A DNA stretch of 64,000 nucleotides from Planctomycetaceae bacterium (GCA_020638995.1 JACKHM010000003.1:496001-560000), one strand, 5' to 3'. Shown: positions 8,412 to 18,077, counted from the first letter of the stretch. Numbers and translations are program-made. Notes: generated by a model from the sequence alone, not told the origin.

Positions 8412-11400
8412 ATGGTGCAACGTGTAGCAACGCTTGTCAACGCGGTCGTCGTTGGCATGATCTGCTTCACGACCCATTCGATAGCAGGCGACGACGCCGA
8501 ACGCTTTTTCGAATCCGAGATTCGCCCGATTCTTAGCGAACATTGCATCGCCTGCCACGGTGCAACCGAGCAGAACGGTGGTTTGCGACTTGACTCGAAG
8601 CAAGGACTTCTTAGGGGCGGAGACTCGGGGCCTGCGGTTCTCTCTAAGTCTGCCAACAGTTTAATCTTGAAGGCAGTTAGGCGGACTGGTGACTTGGCGA
8701 TGCCGCCTGACGAGTCACTGACCGAGGTTCAAGTTGCGGCAATTGGCAAGTGGGTTGAACTGGGACTGCCTTGGCCTGACAGTGTTGCGCAGTTGCGTTC
8801 TGGCGCGGCGCAAAATGCGAAGGATCATTGGGCCTTTCTGCCGGTTCAAGATCCTCCGATACCTGCCACCTTGTCAACTCCCGCCGTGGGTAATCCGATC
8901 GACGCGTTTGTGCTGAAGAGGTTGGAGGAGGCCGGCTTGCGGCCATCACCTGAAGCTGATCGTCGGACGCTCATCCGCCGTTTGTCGTATTCGTTAACGG
9001 GTCTGCCGCCCAGTGCAGCGGAGGTCGAAGCGTTCGTCACTACGGAGTCTACGGACGCCTACTCGTCTCTCGTCGAACGGTATCTTGCTTCGCAACAATA
9101 CGGCGAACATTGGGCGCGGCACTGGCTGGATGTTGCTCGGTATTCAGACACCAAGGGTTATGTGTATGCTCGCGAAGAACGATTTTGGGTACATGCGTGG
9201 CGATATCGCGACTGGGTCGTCAACGCCTTAAATGAAGACATGCCTTACGATCGATTTCTACTGATGCAACTGGCAGCTGACCAAGTCGCCGACCGACGCG
9301 CCGAAGATTTGGCAGCTATGGGATTTCTAACGATCGGCCGGCGGTTTCTTGGCGTCAATCGTGACATCATCGATGATCGCATTGACGTCGTCACTCGCGG
9401 AACGCTGGGCCTGACCGTCAGTTGTGCGCGATGTCATGACCACAAGTACGACCCGATTCCGACTGCGGACTACTACTCGCTCTATGGAGTTTTCAACAGT
9501 TGTTCCGAGGAGCTTGTGCGGCTGGACCTTACCACTCGCGATGACAACTTTGAAGCGGAGCTGACGAAACGTAGAAACGCGTTGCGAGACAAGCTGAAGT
9601 CAAGCCGCGACGAATCATCGCAGCGAGCCCGTCATCGAGTTCTCGACTATCTTCACGCGCAAACAGAGCTGCACAGGTATCCGCCGAATGGCTTTGATCA
9701 GATCTTCGCGAAATCGGATCTGTTGCCGGCATTCGTGCGGCGGTGGGAAGCGTATCTGAGGAACGCTAAACGGGAACAGAATCCGGTCTTCGTGCCATGG
9801 CACATGTTTGCTGGTTTGACGCCCGAGGAGTTCGGTGCCGAATCTTCGGCAGTTTGCGCGGCGATTCGTTCTGCCACGCCGGAGCAGATCAACGCGCGAG
9901 TTGCTGGCGCATTCGCGACGCCGCCGAGCAGCTTCACCGAAGTTATCGACCGCTATGGCAAGATACTTGCCGAGGTCGACGCCGAATGGACGCAGCAACT
10001 GGCCATTGCCGAGACTGACCACTTTTCCGATCCCGCAAACGAACAACTTCGTCAAGTGCTGTATGGACCGAGCTCTCCGTGTGAAGTTCCCGACGAGGGC
10101 ATCGTCCACACCGAGACATTCTTTGACAGCGGAACCTGTACGGCGCTGTGGAAACTTCAAGGAGAAGTTGACCGCTGGTTAATCGCCCCACAAAAGCCGC
10201 CTGCTTGTGCTTTGATTCTGAAAGACCGCCCTGCGCCGTCGGAACCACGCGTGTTCCGGCGTGGCAACATCCTCACTCAAGGCAGCGACGTGCCGCGACA
10301 GTTTCTGGCTGTCTTGTCGCAGGACGAACGGAAGCCTTTTCAGGTCGGTAGTGGTCGCCTGGAACTGGCAAGGGAAATTATCGACGAGTCCAATCCGCTG
10401 ACCGCGCGTGTGATCATCAATCGAGTTTGGGCACAGCATTTCGGGGTGGGGCTCGTATCGACGCCCAGCGACTTTGGCTTGCGAGCCGAACGACCGTCTC
10501 ATCCTGATTTATTGGACTGGTTGACTAGTCGCTTTGTTTCCGAAGGCTGGAGCCTCAAGAAGCTACATCGCCTTATTGTCACGTCGGCGGTGTTTCGTCA
10601 GTCGTCACGAGGGCCGACAAATGAGGAGGATTTGGCGCGGGCCCTCAAGATCGATGCGGATAACCGCTTGCTGTGGCGAATGAATTCACGGCGTCTAACC
10701 TTCGAGCAGTTTCGCGACTCGATGCTGGCGGATACTCGCGAACTCATCTTGCAAGTCGGCGGCAAACCGGTCGATCAATTTAAGGACACGTCGAACGGAC
10801 GCCGAACTCTCTACGGATTGGTCGATCGCCAGTTCTTCCCCGCGATTCTGCGGGTCTTCGATTTCGCAAACCCAGACTTGCATGTCCCGAAGCGCACTCA
10901 GACGACCGTCCCGCAGCAGGCATTGTTCTTTATGAACCACCCGCTTGTTTTAGAGCGAGCGAAGCGTTTGGCAGCCGTGTGCGGCACGGACGTGCCGCCA
11001 CAACGGGCGATCGAAGAGATGTTCCTGCATGTCTTGCAACGACGACCGACGCAAGCTGAATTGAAAGATGCCCTGCAAGTTGTTTCGAACGCTGCGCGCG
11101 AGACTCCGGAGATCCGCGTCACAGCGGCCGAATGGACTTACGGTTTCGGTAAACTCAATGAAGCAACGCAGCAAGTCGAGAAGTTTGAGAAGCTTCCGCA
11201 TTTCACCGGCAACTCTTGGCAGGGTGGCCCCGCGTGGCCGGACCCAAAGCTCGGCTGGGTTCAATTGTCCGCGATTGGCGGCCATCCGGGCAACACTCGG
11301 GAGGTGGCGTGCGTTCGTCGCTGGACAGCTCCCCGCGATATGCAAGTAACTCTCACATCCGAATTGCGTCACGAGGTGGCCGCGGGTGATGGAGTGCGAG

Positions 11401-11711
11401 CGTTTCTAGTGAGTTCGCGAAGTGGTCAACTCGGTGCGGCAAAGGTCCACCAATCTACTGCGCACTTAAATGTAGAAGTGATATCCGTCAGCAAGGGAGA
11501 GACAATCGATTTCATCGTCGATATCGACAGCGTATTGAATAGTGATCAGTTCTTGTGGAAGGCGACCATTACTGAAGCGGGTGAAGCGGACGTGCCAACC
11601 GTATGGGACTCTGTGGCGGACTTTCCAACCAATGCGGTTGATCGCCTGGAACCGCTGGAGCAATTGGCTCAGGTTTTGTTTTGTTCCAACGAGTTTTTGT
11701 TTGTGGACTGA
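8412..11711 (+). CDS. PSCyt1-DUF1549-DUF1553 planctomycete cytochrome protein
   Basis: From the ATG at 8412 the protein has 1,099 residues with a signal peptide (hydrophobic residues about 3-22, ending near SIAGDD). The planctomycete cytochrome C domain follows, with one haem site CIACH at residues 45-49. The DUF1549 (PSCyt2) domain covers about 110-330 (HWAFLP, LRRLSY-like, GEHWARHWLDVARYSD) and DUF1553 (PSD1) about 640-930 (NPLTARVIINRVW, DFGLRAERPSHPDLLDWL). A GTG at 8367 would add 15 residues that spoil the signal peptide, so I prefer the ATG. The family is abundant in planctomycetes and almost always next to a DUF1501 gene, as here; its role in outer-envelope electron transfer or polysaccharide turnover is unproven. 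Confidence 0.92.
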   Translation: MVQRVATLVNAVVVGMICFTTHSIAGDDAERFFESEIRPILSEHCIACHGATEQNGGLRLDSKQGLLRGGDSGPAVLSKSANSLILKAVRRTGDLAMPPDESLTEVQVAAIGKWVELGLPWPDSVAQLRSGAAQNAKDHWAFLPVQDPPIPATLSTPAVGNPIDAFVLKRLEEAGLRPSPEADRRTLIRRLSYSLTGLPPSAAEVEAFVTTESTDAYSSLVERYLASQQYGEHWARHWLDVARYSDTKGYVYAREERFWVHAWRYRDWVVNALNEDMPYDRFLLMQLAADQVADRRAEDLAAMGFLTIGRRFLGVNRDIIDDRIDVVTRGTLGLTVSCARCHDHKYDPIPTADYYSLYGVFNSCSEELVRLDLTTRDDNFEAELTKRRNALRDKLKSSRDESSQRARHRVLDYLHAQTELHRYPPNGFDQIFAKSDLLPAFVRRWEAYLRNAKREQNPVFVPWHMFAGLTPEEFGAESSAVCAAIRSATPEQINARVAGAFATPPSSFTEVIDRYGKILAEVDAEWTQQLAIAETDHFSDPANEQLRQVLYGPSSPCEVPDEGIVHTETFFDSGTCTALWKLQGEVDRWLIAPQKPPACALILKDRPAPSEPRVFRRGNILTQGSDVPRQFLAVLSQDERKPFQVGSGRLELAREIIDESNPLTARVIINRVWAQHFGVGLVSTPSDFGLRAERPSHPDLLDWLTSRFVSEGWSLKKLHRLIVTSAVFRQSSRGPTNEEDLARALKIDADNRLLWRMNSRRLTFEQFRDSMLADTRELILQVGGKPVDQFKDTSNGRRTLYGLVDRQFFPAILRVFDFANPDLHVPKRTQTTVPQQALFFMNHPLVLERAKRLAAVCGTDVPPQRAIEEMFLHVLQRRPTQAELKDALQVVSNAARETPEIRVTAAEWTYGFGKLNEATQQVEKFEKLPHFTGNSWQGGPAWPDPKLGWVQLSAIGGHPGNTREVACVRRWTAPRDMQVTLTSELRHEVAAGDGVRAFLVSSRSGQLGAAKVHQSTAHLNVEVISVSKGETIDFIVDIDSVLNSDQFLWKATITEAGEADVPTVWDSVADFPTNAVDRLEPLEQLAQVLFCSNEFLFVD

Positions 11712-11726
11712 AGACGAAGGTACCTG

Positions 11727-13130
11727 ATGGAATTCAGAACAGCGAACATAATGCACTCGGTTAGCCGGCGGGAGCTACTGTTGCGCTCAGGTCTTGGACT
11801 TGGAGTTCTGGGGCTGCGCGCCGTTCTGGCTGACGACGGAGCCGCTAATGGCCTCGCCAGCGGCCCGCATTTTGGCGGCAAAGCGAAACGCGTCATTCAG
11901 TTCTTTTTGAACGGTGGCCCATCGCATGTAGACACTTTTGATTACAAGCCAGCCCTGGAGAAGTATGCCGGTCAACGACTTGGCGAAACGCTGACGACGG
12001 AACGAAAAACCGGAGCTGCCTTCCCTTCGCCCTTCAAATTTCAGCGATATGGCGAGTCTGGAATCGAAGTCAGCGAATTGTTTTCTCGGACGGCGCGACA
12101 CATCGACGACATTGCTGTGATTCGATCGATGTACGCTCAAGTGCCGAACCACGAACCGTCGCTGATGCTCATGAATTGCGGCGACTCCGTACAGACGCGT
12201 CCTAGCACCGGAGCGTGGGTGTTGTACGGCCTGGGGGTCGAAAACAAGAACCTTCCGGGTTTCATCGCCATGTGTCCCGGCGGCCTGCCGATCAAAGATG
12301 CCGAGAACTGGCAGTCGGCGTTCCTCCCCGGCGCGTATCAGGGAACTCATATCGACACTCAGCACACTCAGCTAAGTCGGCTCATTGAGAACATCGAGCA
12401 TCCGCAAATCAGCGCTCCGGATCAGACGCGTCAGCTTGACTTGCTAGCCAAATGGAATCGCCAGCACCAATCACAACGCCTCGATCGGCGGTTGGAGGCC
12501 AGGATTCAGTCCTACGAGCTCGCGTTTCGCATGCAAACAGAGGCCAGTGAAGCTTTCGATATCGCCGAAGAACCTCTGTACATTCGCGAGCTATATGGGG
12601 ATGGCGTGCATGGACGCCAGACACTGATCGCCCGACGACTCGCTGAACGCGGAGTCCGTTACATACAGTTGTGGCACGGAGCCGGTCAGCCTTGGGACAA
12701 TCATGACAACATCGCAGAAAATCACCGCAGGCTTGCGAACCAACTCGATCAGCCAATCGCGGCGCTGTTGAGCGATCTCAAGTCACGCGGCATGCTCGAC
12801 GAGACACTGGTGGTTTGGGGCGGCGAATTCGGACGCACTCCTACCGTGGAGTTAGGGGGTGATGGAACCGCTAAACTCGGACGAGACCACAACCATTACG
12901 GCTTTAGCGTCTGGCTGGCCGGTGGTGGGATTAAAGGCGGCACGGTTTACGGAGCGACGGACGAATTCGGATTCAAGGCTGCAGAGAATCCAACGAGCGT
13001 TCACGACCTGCACGCCACTATGCTTTATGCGCTTGGATTGGATCACAAGCAGCTGACTTATCGCTATTCCGGTCGAGACTTTCGGCTGACGGATGTTCAC
13101 GGAAATGTTATTCATGACATCCTTGGCTAG
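11727..13130 (+). CDS. DUF1501 family protein, Tat-exported
   Basis: A 467-residue protein, 15 bases downstream of the DUF1549/DUF1553 gene, with GAAGG before the ATG, so very likely the same transcript. The N-terminus has a twin-arginine signal (SRRELLLRSGLGLG). The DUF1501 core shows FFLNGGPSHVDTFD, HEPSLMLMNCGD, YIQLWHGAGQPWDNH, and GGEFGRTPT followed by GRDHNHYGFSVWLAGGGIKG; the His/Asp pattern is of the alkaline-phosphatase/sulfatase superfamily, as known for this family. Known context: DUF1501 proteins travel with PSCyt/DUF1549 proteins in planctomycetes; the pair is thought to act outside the cytoplasm. Its stop codon overlaps the stop of the convergent FAD oxidoreductase in a shared CTAG. 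Confidence 0.93.
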   Translation: MEFRTANIMHSVSRRELLLRSGLGLGVLGLRAVLADDGAANGLASGPHFGGKAKRVIQFFLNGGPSHVDTFDYKPALEKYAGQRLGETLTTERKTGAAFPSPFKFQRYGESGIEVSELFSRTARHIDDIAVIRSMYAQVPNHEPSLMLMNCGDSVQTRPSTGAWVLYGLGVENKNLPGFIAMCPGGLPIKDAENWQSAFLPGAYQGTHIDTQHTQLSRLIENIEHPQISAPDQTRQLDLLAKWNRQHQSQRLDRRLEARIQSYELAFRMQTEASEAFDIAEEPLYIRELYGDGVHGRQTLIARRLAERGVRYIQLWHGAGQPWDNHDNIAENHRRLANQLDQPIAALLSDLKSRGMLDETLVVWGGEFGRTPTVELGGDGTAKLGRDHNHYGFSVWLAGGGIKGGTVYGATDEFGFKAAENPTSVHDLHATMLYALGLDHKQLTYRYSGRDFRLTDVHGNVIHDILG

Positions 13131-15319
13131 TTTGCGTATCCGGAATCTCGCTGGCCGATTCGCTCTTGACGAGCGATCTCAATTGGCACGAGTTGTACTC
13201 CGTCCACAACCACATAACCGTCCGCAGCTTCATTTGTAACCATAACGTACCCGGAGCGGCCCTCGGCGAATCGAAAGGTTCCCAGCGATTGTGGCACTCG
13301 GTTGATGAGAACGGGCTGTTGTTGATTGATCACCATTGTCTCGCTGCCTGTTGCGCACTGAATCACGACTTTGGTTTTCGTGGAACGATTCTCGTGCCAC
13401 GGGTACAGCAGCCGTACTTCGTAATCCCCAGCGACTAAAATGTTCGGCCTGAATTTCGCAGACTTCTCGCCGCGACCGGCACCGCCATCGTGATGATAGG
13501 CCGTCCCTAGCAGCGAGGGTTGGCCAGAACTCTTGGTCCACGTTCCGATGAACTCTGCTGAGTCGTCGTCTAGCACAATACCAGGAAGATCGCCTGTTCG
13601 CCGGGTCTTGCGAGCTATCGCGTCGACGCCTGTGGAAGCCCACGATAGCACCTGGCCGTCGGCGAGCAATCGCGATTTCAGAATCTCGTAGCTGACGTGC
13701 TGCACGGGGACGTTTGCGTCAATTGCCAGGCACGCCGCCGTCGCAGCGGATTGGCTAGTGACCATCAAGACTGGCTCCATGCGAATGCTGGCAAACGCTG
13801 TATGGCTGGCGGAGAGCGCGAAAGTAACGAACAGATTGTTGCATTCAACCTGCTTTGGGACGATTGCACCATACCCAATCTGATACGGACCAAATCCGCC
13901 TCGTCCACTCGCAACCTTACCTTCGCGAATAACCACTCCGTCTTTAGCGATTCGTCGGACTTCGTGGACGTCCGTGCCGTAGGACCCAAGCCCAATTGAA
14001 TGAGACGCGATCGTCCGACCAAAGGTGTGATGTTCGGTCATGACCAAGTCGCTCACCATGCGACGGCCTTCGCGAATGTAAAGTTGATGAGGCCACCCGC
14101 CGTTATCGATAAACTCGTCCTGCGGCAAACCAAATCGCTGGATGTCATTGCGGACTCCAGTCGGCACACGCGCATCGGTCGCGAGAAAATGGAGTAGCCC
14201 TCGATGGTAGTCTTCGATTTCTTTAGCGATCTGGACTCTTCGGGTGTAGTTGGCTTCGGGCCAGTCCCAACTCGCGCCAGGCAGATTGCCGCCGAAGGTT
14301 GCGGTATTGAAATCCCACTTTTCATTGGGCAGCGGATCGTGCTTGCTGAACCATCGCAAATCCATTTGATCGCCGTTTGCGAGACAAGCTTCGATAAACC
14401 GCGCGACCAATTCGTACCGAGCCGGATCGTAGGCCGAAGGCGGTGTAATCGGTAACATGTTGGCCTTGTCGGTTGTCAGGCACAGCCGAAAACAGTAGGC
14501 CATGACGCCCGGGGCCGCTTCGCCCTGTTGGCCGGCATCCCCGGCGGCGACGAGCGGCAAGAGCCCGCTCGAAGGGTCGCCCTTGATGATGAAAGGATCA
14601 AGTGGAAAGTCGCGATCCCAGACACCCTGACCGCCAGGAACTCGCCCGTTTTCTCCCGGCTGCTTATGGCCGGTGCGAGGTTTGTACTTGTCGGTGTAAT
14701 GTATACCGTTGTACTGTTCGTCATACTTTGCGTTCGCTTCTCGTACTAATGTGTAACTTACTCCGGCGGCGGCCAGCAAATCTCCCTCATAGGTCGCATC
14801 GATAAACATCTTTGCTTGAACCGCACGATCGTTGTTCAACCGTATCTGGATGATACGTGCTCCCTCTTTCTCGACGGCCTCAAGCATGGTCTCGCGAAGA
14901 ACGAGGACGCCGGCTTCCAAGACCATGTTGTCAAATACTCGCTCGGCCACGTGGGGCTCAATTGAATAGGCACCGCCGGTAGCAGGACCACCTCGGCCCT
15001 CGAATGCGTGATCCCAATTGAGCGCCTTCCCATAGGTCGCGACCAAACGCGTAAAGTACTCGCGTGCGATTCCGCCGATACTACGAGGATCGCCAATATC
15101 GACAGCGCTCAATCCACCCGAAGTCATGCCGCCCAAATGACGTCCGGGTTCGACCAGCACGACGCGTTTCCCCATACGCGCCGCCTGCACCGCCGCGACG
15201 ACGCCTCCCGAAGTCCCGCCGTAAACACAGACATCCGCCTTCATTTCGGTGGCACTCGCCGCACTTGCGAAAACGAAGACCGCAAGGCCTGCTGCCCATC
15301 GAATAATGTCGTTCACCAT
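13127..15319 (-). CDS. Secreted FAD-dependent oxidoreductase with golvesin-like C-terminus
   Basis: From the ATG at 15319 the protein has 730 residues. It has a signal peptide (IIRWAAGLAVFVFASAASA) and the FAD-binding Rossmann motif YGGTSGGVVAAVQAA with VVLVEPGRHLGGMTSGGL, typical of the FAD_oxidored family (PF12831). A late FAD segment contains ALSASHTAFASIRMEPVLM. The last 130 residues (from about SAEFIGTWTKSSGQPS) match the golvesin/xanthan-lyase accessory domain pattern, ending with GYVVVDGVQLVP, and probably bind carbohydrate. The frame stays open to 15349, but that start lies inside the divergent gene's start region. Its substrate is unknown; in planctomycetes such proteins sit in polysaccharide-use clusters. 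Confidence 0.87.
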   Translation of the reverse strand: MVNDIIRWAAGLAVFVFASAASATEMKADVCVYGGTSGGVVAAVQAARMGKRVVLVEPGRHLGGMTSGGLSAVDIGDPRSIGGIAREYFTRLVATYGKALNWDHAFEGRGGPATGGAYSIEPHVAERVFDNMVLEAGVLVLRETMLEAVEKEGARIIQIRLNNDRAVQAKMFIDATYEGDLLAAAGVSYTLVREANAKYDEQYNGIHYTDKYKPRTGHKQPGENGRVPGGQGVWDRDFPLDPFIIKGDPSSGLLPLVAAGDAGQQGEAAPGVMAYCFRLCLTTDKANMLPITPPSAYDPARYELVARFIEACLANGDQMDLRWFSKHDPLPNEKWDFNTATFGGNLPGASWDWPEANYTRRVQIAKEIEDYHRGLLHFLATDARVPTGVRNDIQRFGLPQDEFIDNGGWPHQLYIREGRRMVSDLVMTEHHTFGRTIASHSIGLGSYGTDVHEVRRIAKDGVVIREGKVASGRGGFGPYQIGYGAIVPKQVECNNLFVTFALSASHTAFASIRMEPVLMVTSQSAATAACLAIDANVPVQHVSYEILKSRLLADGQVLSWASTGVDAIARKTRRTGDLPGIVLDDDSAEFIGTWTKSSGQPSLLGTAYHHDGGAGRGEKSAKFRPNILVAGDYEVRLLYPWHENRSTKTKVVIQCATGSETMVINQQQPVLINRVPQSLGTFRFAEGRSGYVMVTNEAADGYVVVDGVQLVPIEIARQERIGQRDSGYAN

Positions 15320-15347
15320 GTTATCGTTGTCCGAAGATCCGAAATGC

Positions 15348-16547
15348 ATGAAATCAACTTGTCAACATCCGGAGCATCCAGTGTATCACCAATTCTGTCG
15401 TCGTCTGCTTTATACCGTTATTCAGGTAGCCACCGTCGGGTGTTTAGTATTTGCTTCATTTCCATCGGCTGGTGACGAGCGAAAATACGAGGGAGACGTC
15501 AAGGATGTCGTGACGATCGATTCGCTCGATCCCGATGGCCCGTACAACAAGATCTGGGAGCCTTATCTTGCAAAGTGGAGTAGCAAACACTACGTCGCGG
15601 CATACGGTCTGCAAGTGACTGGCAAAGGAGATATGGGAGACATCGTGTGTTCGATCAGTCGCGACGCCGGAAAGAGTTGGGGGCATCGTGCCATGGTCTT
15701 CGATCATCGCGTACGAAACGGAACGGTGCAGTACGCGTACAACAACGCAGTCTTGTTTCGTCCGCCAGGTCAGGATGTGATCTGGCTGTTCGCGATGCGA
15801 GCTCCGATGCACTACCGCGATAGCGAGAATGCTGATCTGGTCGCAGCCTATTCGCCCGATGGCGGCTATGCGTGGCACCATGTCGAGCTGTCGGTCGACT
15901 ATCAAGGATCATTGATTATCGTGGCGGGTATCGAAGCCGTTCAACGAGAGGGAGTGCTGCATTACTTGCTGCCCGCGCACCGAAACTCATTTCGCCATGA
16001 TCCACACGGCGACCGACGGCAGTTTGTTTTGGAAAGTACCAGCCTGTTGCATTGGAAGCTGGCAGGATACGTGCCGTACGCGGACAACGATCCAGTCTTC
16101 TTGCACGAAGGCGGCATCGCATCCACGGACATCGAGGGCGAACTGAAAATCGTGATGCGAACGGCCGATATGGCTCGCGAGCGACCGCTCGATCCGCCTG
16201 TCGCGTATTCATCCATCAGCAAAGACGGTGGTCGCACTTGGTCGACGGCACAGCCCGAATCACGATTGCCGAACTACCGGTCAAAGAGTTTTTTCGGAAA
16301 GGATTCGGACGGTCGACACGTTTATGTGTACAGCAACGAAGTCGAGCGGCGCGGGCTGTACTACAAGCTTCGCACACCAGGAGGCCAATGGTCCTCGCAA
16401 CACGAGTTCTACGTCGCCGGCAATCGCAACAGCTATCCAACATTGGTCGAAGACAACCCCGGCGAATGGTTGGCCGTCTGGGACAGTTCAAACGACGAAA
16501 ACAAAAATCGTACTGCGATCCGTTTCGGTCGGCTCCGAATTGAGTAG
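15348..16547 (+). CDS. Secreted BNR/sialidase-like beta-propeller protein
   Basis: A 399-residue protein from the ATG at 15348 with a signal peptide (LLYTVIQVATVGCLVFASF, then SAGDE). Asp-box type blades are seen: SRDAGKSWGH, SPDGGYAWHH and SKDGGRTWST, the hallmark of sialidase/BNR propellers. The frame extends upstream to 15249, but that would lie inside the divergent FAD gene, and the signal peptide fixes the later start. The first codons overlap the longest possible start of the FAD gene in the sequence ATGCAT. An exo-sialidase activity cannot be claimed because the catalytic arginine triad was not traced; it may bind or cut another glycan. Confidence 0.8.
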   Translation: MKSTCQHPEHPVYHQFCRRLLYTVIQVATVGCLVFASFPSAGDERKYEGDVKDVVTIDSLDPDGPYNKIWEPYLAKWSSKHYVAAYGLQVTGKGDMGDIVCSISRDAGKSWGHRAMVFDHRVRNGTVQYAYNNAVLFRPPGQDVIWLFAMRAPMHYRDSENADLVAAYSPDGGYAWHHVELSVDYQGSLIIVAGIEAVQREGVLHYLLPAHRNSFRHDPHGDRRQFVLESTSLLHWKLAGYVPYADNDPVFLHEGGIASTDIEGELKIVMRTADMARERPLDPPVAYSSISKDGGRTWSTAQPESRLPNYRSKSFFGKDSDGRHVYVYSNEVERRGLYYKLRTPGGQWSSQHEFYVAGNRNSYPTLVEDNPGEWLAVWDSSNDENKNRTAIRFGRLRIE

Positions 16548-16892
16548 CAAACGCCCGAGGGCTGTTCGAGGCTATCACACGCCCTGAATTACTAGACTCG
16601 CGAGACTTTCGGAAAGTGAAACACCTTCGGCGGACAGCCTGACGTGAGCGTCGCCGACGTCAGCGTCCGCGACGCTGATCTTCAATCAATGCTCCCAACC
16701 TGTGGCTGTCACTTTCCAAGTGACTAACGCTCGTCACTTGGAAAGTGTCGGCCACGATATGCACTTTCCGTCTCTAAATCGGGTCGTCGCCTTCTCCGAA
16801 TGCCCCACTACTATGTTGGCCAACCCGGGAGCGGTCGGATCGATTGTTAGAGTTGTATTCTCATCGAAGTCTGGTCTCGAAAGCTAACGTCA
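16548..16892. other. Convergent intergenic region with repeats
   Basis: About 345 bases between two convergent sialidase-like genes. It holds palindrome copy 3 (16702-16755) and, just before it at about 16643-16680, a short internal repetition of GTCGCCGACGTCAGCGTC / CGCGACGCTGA type. No gene is supported. The hairpins could end transcription from both sides, but there are no T-runs, so they are not typical intrinsic terminators. Confidence 0.6.
16702..16755. repeat. Dispersed palindromic repeat, copy 3
   Basis: The best-formed copy: left arm GTGGCTGTCACTTTCCAAGTGAC, centre TAACGCTC, right arm GTCACTTGGAAAGTGTCGGCCAC. The stem is almost perfect over about 22 base pairs. The centre AACGCTC matches copy 2. 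Confidence 0.85.
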
Positions 16893-18077
16893 TCAATTTG
16901 GCACAAAGTCTTTTTCGAACAACTTCACGCGGAATCCACCAAAGCGCCATGCCGTCAGCCAGATCTCGCCGGGGCGTCGTTCGAAGACGTACGGATATGA
17001 AATCTCTTTGCGTGGATATTTGCCGTCCTCGGTTGGATTCACCGTGGCGATGACGACAGGCTCTGACCAACTTGCGCCATCGTCGTCGGAGAAGGCGATC
17101 GACAGCTCTTGGCGGTTGTTAGAAGTTCGCGTACCGGACCATTGCTGATCGCCTCCCGCGGCAGGAAAGTCCTCGCTTCCATTCCAGAAGTACCGATTCC
17201 ACGCCAATAATATCCTGCCGCTTGCCAATCGTTCGAGAATCGGCGGCGCGGCACTGGCGTCCAGACTTGTCGGACCGATTGGTCGCCAAGTGTGTCCCAT
17301 GTCGAGCGAGTCGGCTTGCCACAACCGTCCCCAGTTCGTACGCATCAACATCCACAAGCTTTCGTCTCGCCGCTGTACGAAACTGGCTTCGATCGCACCG
17401 TCGTGATGGCCAATTCCGCCCAGATCGATGATATTGCTACGTTTCCATGTCGCTCCTTGATCCGCGGATGCATACGTCACCACCGCGTGACGCCCAGGTT
17501 GGTGCAGCATCATTTGGCTCGTGAACACGACCGAACCATCCCGCAATTGAATCATGTCGCGAATCGCCCCGGTCCAGTCATCGTGCATCTTTTGCGGACG
17601 CTCCCAAGTGCGACCGCCATCCGTGCTGCGGACGACGTAGTTGGGAAGTTTCGCGTCTGGTGAATCGTGAATGTCCGCTTGCCAATCCCAACCGGCCCGC
17701 TCGACGAGATTCATGAAGGACACGATCACCGTTCCTTCACGCGTGCAGGTCAATGCGCGTTCGTAGCTGATCCGAAATCTATCCGGTTCGGCGAACACGG
17801 GGAACTTTTCCCAAGTCTTGCCATCGTCGGAAGAAACCATCGCGTGCTTTGCATTGTCCGCATCTTCCACGGTCACGAGGTCGCCATTGGGCAAATTGGC
17901 AAATGGCCCGAGCGGCAATCCCTCCATAAAAACGGCTTTGGGGTGAATACGATGCTCGCCAGCCGGTTGCCCCCAATTCGGATCTGCCGCCTGAGTCGTC
18001 GCCACGATCAACGGGCAGACCATAGTGGCAAGGCGCAATCGCGGGATTAATGCATACAACCAGTTCTTCGAGTTCAT
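16893..18077 (-). CDS. Secreted exo-alpha-sialidase family protein (BNR_2)
   Basis: A 394-residue protein with a signal peptide (LRLATMVCPLIVATTQAAD). Five Asp-box motifs are clear: SSDDGKTWEK, STDGGRTWER, SADQGATWKR, SLDMGHTWRP and SDDDGASWSE, spaced as blades of a six-bladed propeller. It is closer to the sialidase/neuraminidase PF13088 type than the neighbour at 15348. Arginines in RISYERALTCTREG and near KEISYPYVFERRPGEIW could belong to the substrate site. It probably acts on glycans outside the cytoplasm; specificity for sialic acid is not shown by the sequence. It is transcribed toward the convergent propeller gene, and nothing upstream is co-oriented within 250 bases. Confidence 0.85.
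   Translation of the reverse strand: MNSKNWLYALIPRLRLATMVCPLIVATTQAADPNWGQPAGEHRIHPKAVFMEGLPLGPFANLPNGDLVTVEDADNAKHAMVSSDDGKTWEKFPVFAEPDRFRISYERALTCTREGTVIVSFMNLVERAGWDWQADIHDSPDAKLPNYVVRSTDGGRTWERPQKMHDDWTGAIRDMIQLRDGSVVFTSQMMLHQPGRHAVVTYASADQGATWKRSNIIDLGGIGHHDGAIEASFVQRRDESLWMLMRTNWGRLWQADSLDMGHTWRPIGPTSLDASAAPPILERLASGRILLAWNRYFWNGSEDFPAAGGDQQWSGTRTSNNRQELSIAFSDDDGASWSEPVVIATVNPTEDGKYPRKEISYPYVFERRPGEIWLTAWRFGGFRVKLFEKDFVPN

Noticed and set aside
16643..16680. Second repeat family (GACGTC/AGCGTC units)
   Set aside because: The repetition is short and found only once, so it could be chance in GC-rich sequence.
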